Below, piece by piece: positions 5,743 through 6,848 of a stretch of DNA of 6,848 nt. Every line of letters starts with the position of its first letter. Position 1 is the first letter of the stretch. Under the pieces are notes generated by a model. The model was given only the letters and a program-made list of their open reading frames with translations, made no database searches and was not told where the DNA came from. Both the position numbers and the translations under genes were made by a program. The stretch covers positions 1 to 6,848 of the forward strand of contig JADLBT010000357.1 in the NCBI GenBank assembly GCA_020847555.1, read 5' to 3'. The DNA is from Gemmataceae bacterium (lineage in GTDB: Bacteria; Planctomycetota; Planctomycetia; Gemmatales; Gemmataceae).

Positions 5743-6645
5743 ATGACCGATTCTGTACCCACCGCTGCTGACCGCCCCTGGCCCGACTGCCCCCTCGTGG
5801 TGGCCTACGGCCTGGGCGTGGACAGCACCGCCCTGCTGATCGAGTTCGCGCACCGCGGCATCCGCCCCGACGCGATTCTGTTCGCCGACACCGGCGCCGA
5901 GAAGCCCGAGACCTACGCCTACCTGCCCGTCATCCAGCGTTACCTGGCCGGCGTCGGCTTCCCCGCCGTCGTGACGGTTCGCTACGAGCCGAAGCGGGCG
6001 CCCTACCGCACGCTGGAGCAGCAGTGCCTGCACACCGGCACCCTGCCGTCGCTCGCCTACGGCGGCAAGAGCTGCTCCCTGAAATACAAGCGGACGCCCC
6101 AGGACAGGTACATCTTCGCCGCCTACCCGCCGCAGGAGCTGCTTGGCCAGGGTCGTCGCGTCGTGCGGGCCATCGGCTTCGAGGCCGGTGAACAGCGGCG
6201 CACCTACGCCCACGTCGTCAAGGCCATCGGCCTGGACGCCGGCGAGGGCCATCGGTTGACCTGGTTGCCTCCGACGACACCGGACGACGGCGGCGAGCGG
6301 CTGAGCCGCGAGCGCTGGCTCGACCGGCACTACTTCGTGTACTGGTATCCGCTGATGGAGTGGGGCCACGACCGCGAGGCGTGCAGGAAGATCATTGCCG
6401 CGGCTGGCTTGCCGGTCCCCATGAAGTCGGCCTGTTACTTCTGCCCGGCCAGCAAGAAGGCGGAGATCCACTGGCTGCGCGAGCACCACCCGGCCCTCCT
6501 GGAGCGGGCGCTGCGGATCGAACGGAACGCCCGCGAGGGGCTCACGTCGGTCAGGGGACTGGGCAGATCCTTCTCCTGGGAGGAGTACCTCGCCAGGCTC
6601 GACGACCTGCCACTCTTCGGCGACTGCTGTTACTCAGCGGACTGA
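5743..6645 (+). CDS. Second, divergent PAPS reductase-like PP-loop ATPase
   Basis: The 300-residue product has the superfamily PP-loop at residues 19-32 (VVAYGLGVDSTALL; G23, G25, D27, S28, T29), then ILFADTGAEKPETYAYLPVI (45-64), the D-T-G segment that follows the loop in PAPS reductase relatives. GGKSCSLKYK (107-116, C111) is the counterpart of the 'CT..K' motif, and IGFEAGEQRR (144-153) that of 'G.R..E'. Near the C-terminus KSACYFCPASKKAEI (228-242) gives a CxxC pair (C231, C234), and C295/C296 lie close to the end; together with C111 these could bind Fe-S or zinc. GLGRSFSWEEYL (272-283) is a further segment I recall from homologues. The protein is clearly not a recent copy of the neighbour upstream: PP-loop and motif wording differ throughout. 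An 18-residue stretch appears duplicated (139-156 and 157-174). It lies 41 bases after the first PP-loop gene with its own strong Shine-Dalgarno. Probably a partner or next-step enzyme in the same modification pathway; substrate unknown. Confidence 0.87.
   Translation: MTDSVPTAADRPWPDCPLVVAYGLGVDSTALLIEFAHRGIRPDAILFADTGAEKPETYAYLPVIQRYLAGVGFPAVVTVRYEPKRAPYRTLEQQCLHTGTLPSLAYGGKSCSLKYKRTPQDRYIFAAYPPQELLGQGRRVVRAIGFEAGEQRRTYAHVVKAIGLDAGEGHRLTWLPPTTPDDGGERLSRERWLDRHYFVYWYPLMEWGHDREACRKIIAAAGLPVPMKSACYFCPASKKAEIHWLREHHPALLERALRIERNAREGLTSVRGLGRSFSWEEYLARLDDLPLFGDCCYSAD
6166..6257 (+). repeat. Imperfect tandem duplication inside the second PP-loop gene
   Basis: The encoded segments VVRAIGFEAGEQRR and VVKAIGLDAGEGHR follow one another at a 54-base (18-codon) offset, with GCCATCGGC at 6169 and again at 6223. 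Nine or more aligned residues are identical (VV, AIG, AGE, final R). The divergence at many third positions suggests an old duplication that stayed in frame. Confidence 0.6.
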
Positions 6646-6691
6646 TCGCCAACCCTTCCACCGCTTCCGTCCCAATCCCGACGAATCCTGC

Positions 6692-6697
6692 AAGGAG
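6692..6697 (+). promoter_or_regulatory. Shine-Dalgarno of the last, partial gene
   Basis: AAGGAG lies 8 bases before ATG 6706 and supports that start over any earlier one in the 60-base gap after the second PP-loop gene. Confidence 0.65.
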
Positions 6698-6705
6698 TCC
6701 CTGCA

Positions 6706-6848
6706 ATGAGCGCACCTGCCGGGGCGCGAGGCGCGAACTCTCCGCCCGATCTGGACGACTTCATGGCGCGGCACGGCCGCCTGCCCCGGCTGGGAGATTC
6801 CCCGGCCCCCTGGCACTACCGCGGCTGGCTGTTGCCCTACGTCATCCA
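6706..6848 (+). CDS. Unrecognised protein, N-terminal part only (3'-truncated by window edge)
   Basis: Forty-seven codons are visible from ATG 6706 to the window end with no stop. The start MSAPAGARGANSPPDLDDFM looks disordered and is followed by ARHGRLPRLGDSPAPWHYRG and WLLPYVI. I do not recognise a family. There is no signal peptide or metal motif in the visible part. The strong AAGGAG and the 60-base gap to the preceding PP-loop gene suggest it belongs to the same operon, and it might be a further component of the same pathway. Confidence 0.65.
   Translation, partial: MSAPAGARGANSPPDLDDFMARHGRLPRLGDSPAPWHYRGWLLPYVI

Noticed and set aside
4907..6645. The two PP-loop genes as a DNA phosphorothioation (dnd/ssp) system
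   Set aside because: DndC/SspD are PAPS reductase-like, but no desulphurase, DndB, DndD, DndE or SspB/C-like gene is in the window, and the second protein does not look like DndC. The general superfamily call is all that can be supported.
1..6848. CRISPR arrays, tRNA or rRNA genes, insertion sequences and terminal inverted repeats
   Set aside because: Reading both strands, I saw no regularly spaced repeats, no cloverleaf with a TTCGA-type arm, no rRNA-like sequence and no transposase gene or paired terminal repeats.

Overview
The window is high-GC bacterial DNA with every supported gene on the + strand. It most likely comes from a planctomycete of the Gemmata/Isosphaera type. The best clue is the gene at 4048-4854, whose N-terminus matches the TIGR02996 'repeat-companion' domain (core ADWLEEAGD...RAEFLRLQ), a family expanded almost exclusively in large planctomycete genomes. 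The sigma-like gene just before it also resembles a type I associate with that group. This assignment rests on recalled family features, not on a search.

Left module (1-3015), a probable nucleic-acid-targeting or defence operon. It has three genes: the C-terminal end of a large protein that looks like a DEAD/DEAH-box (Lhr/Ski2-like) helicase (stop at 397); a GmrSD-type protein with an N-terminal DUF262 domain and a C-terminal HNH/DUF1524 domain (434-2155); and a protein with an unfamiliar N-terminal domain joined to a NucS/EndoMS-type nuclease domain (2218-3015, or 2152-3015 with a 4-base ATGA overlap). A helicase next to two different nuclease families is typical of defence islands, but the combination does not match a named system that I recognise.

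Junction (3016-3424). I see no convincing gene here. The stretch holds a few small hairpins and one strong hairpin (3343-3383) just upstream of the next gene's ribosome binding site. It probably separates two transcription units.

Right module (3425 to the end). The order is: a small sigma-like/HTH protein (3425-4051), overlapping by ATGA a TIGR02996-domain protein (4048-4854); then two different PP-loop ATPases of the PAPS reductase/adenine-nucleotide alpha-hydrolase superfamily (4907-5701 and 5743-6645), each with extra conserved-looking cysteines; then the start of an unrecognised gene (6706 onward) that leaves the window. Spacing is short and four of the five starts have a clear Shine-Dalgarno or an overlap, so this looks like one operon. 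Two non-identical PP-loop enzymes under a dedicated sigma-like gene suggest a nucleotide, RNA or DNA modification (for example sulphur transfer) pathway whose substrate cannot be told from the sequence. None of the other dnd/ssp or dpd genes is recognisable in the window, so calling it a phosphorothioation system is not supported.
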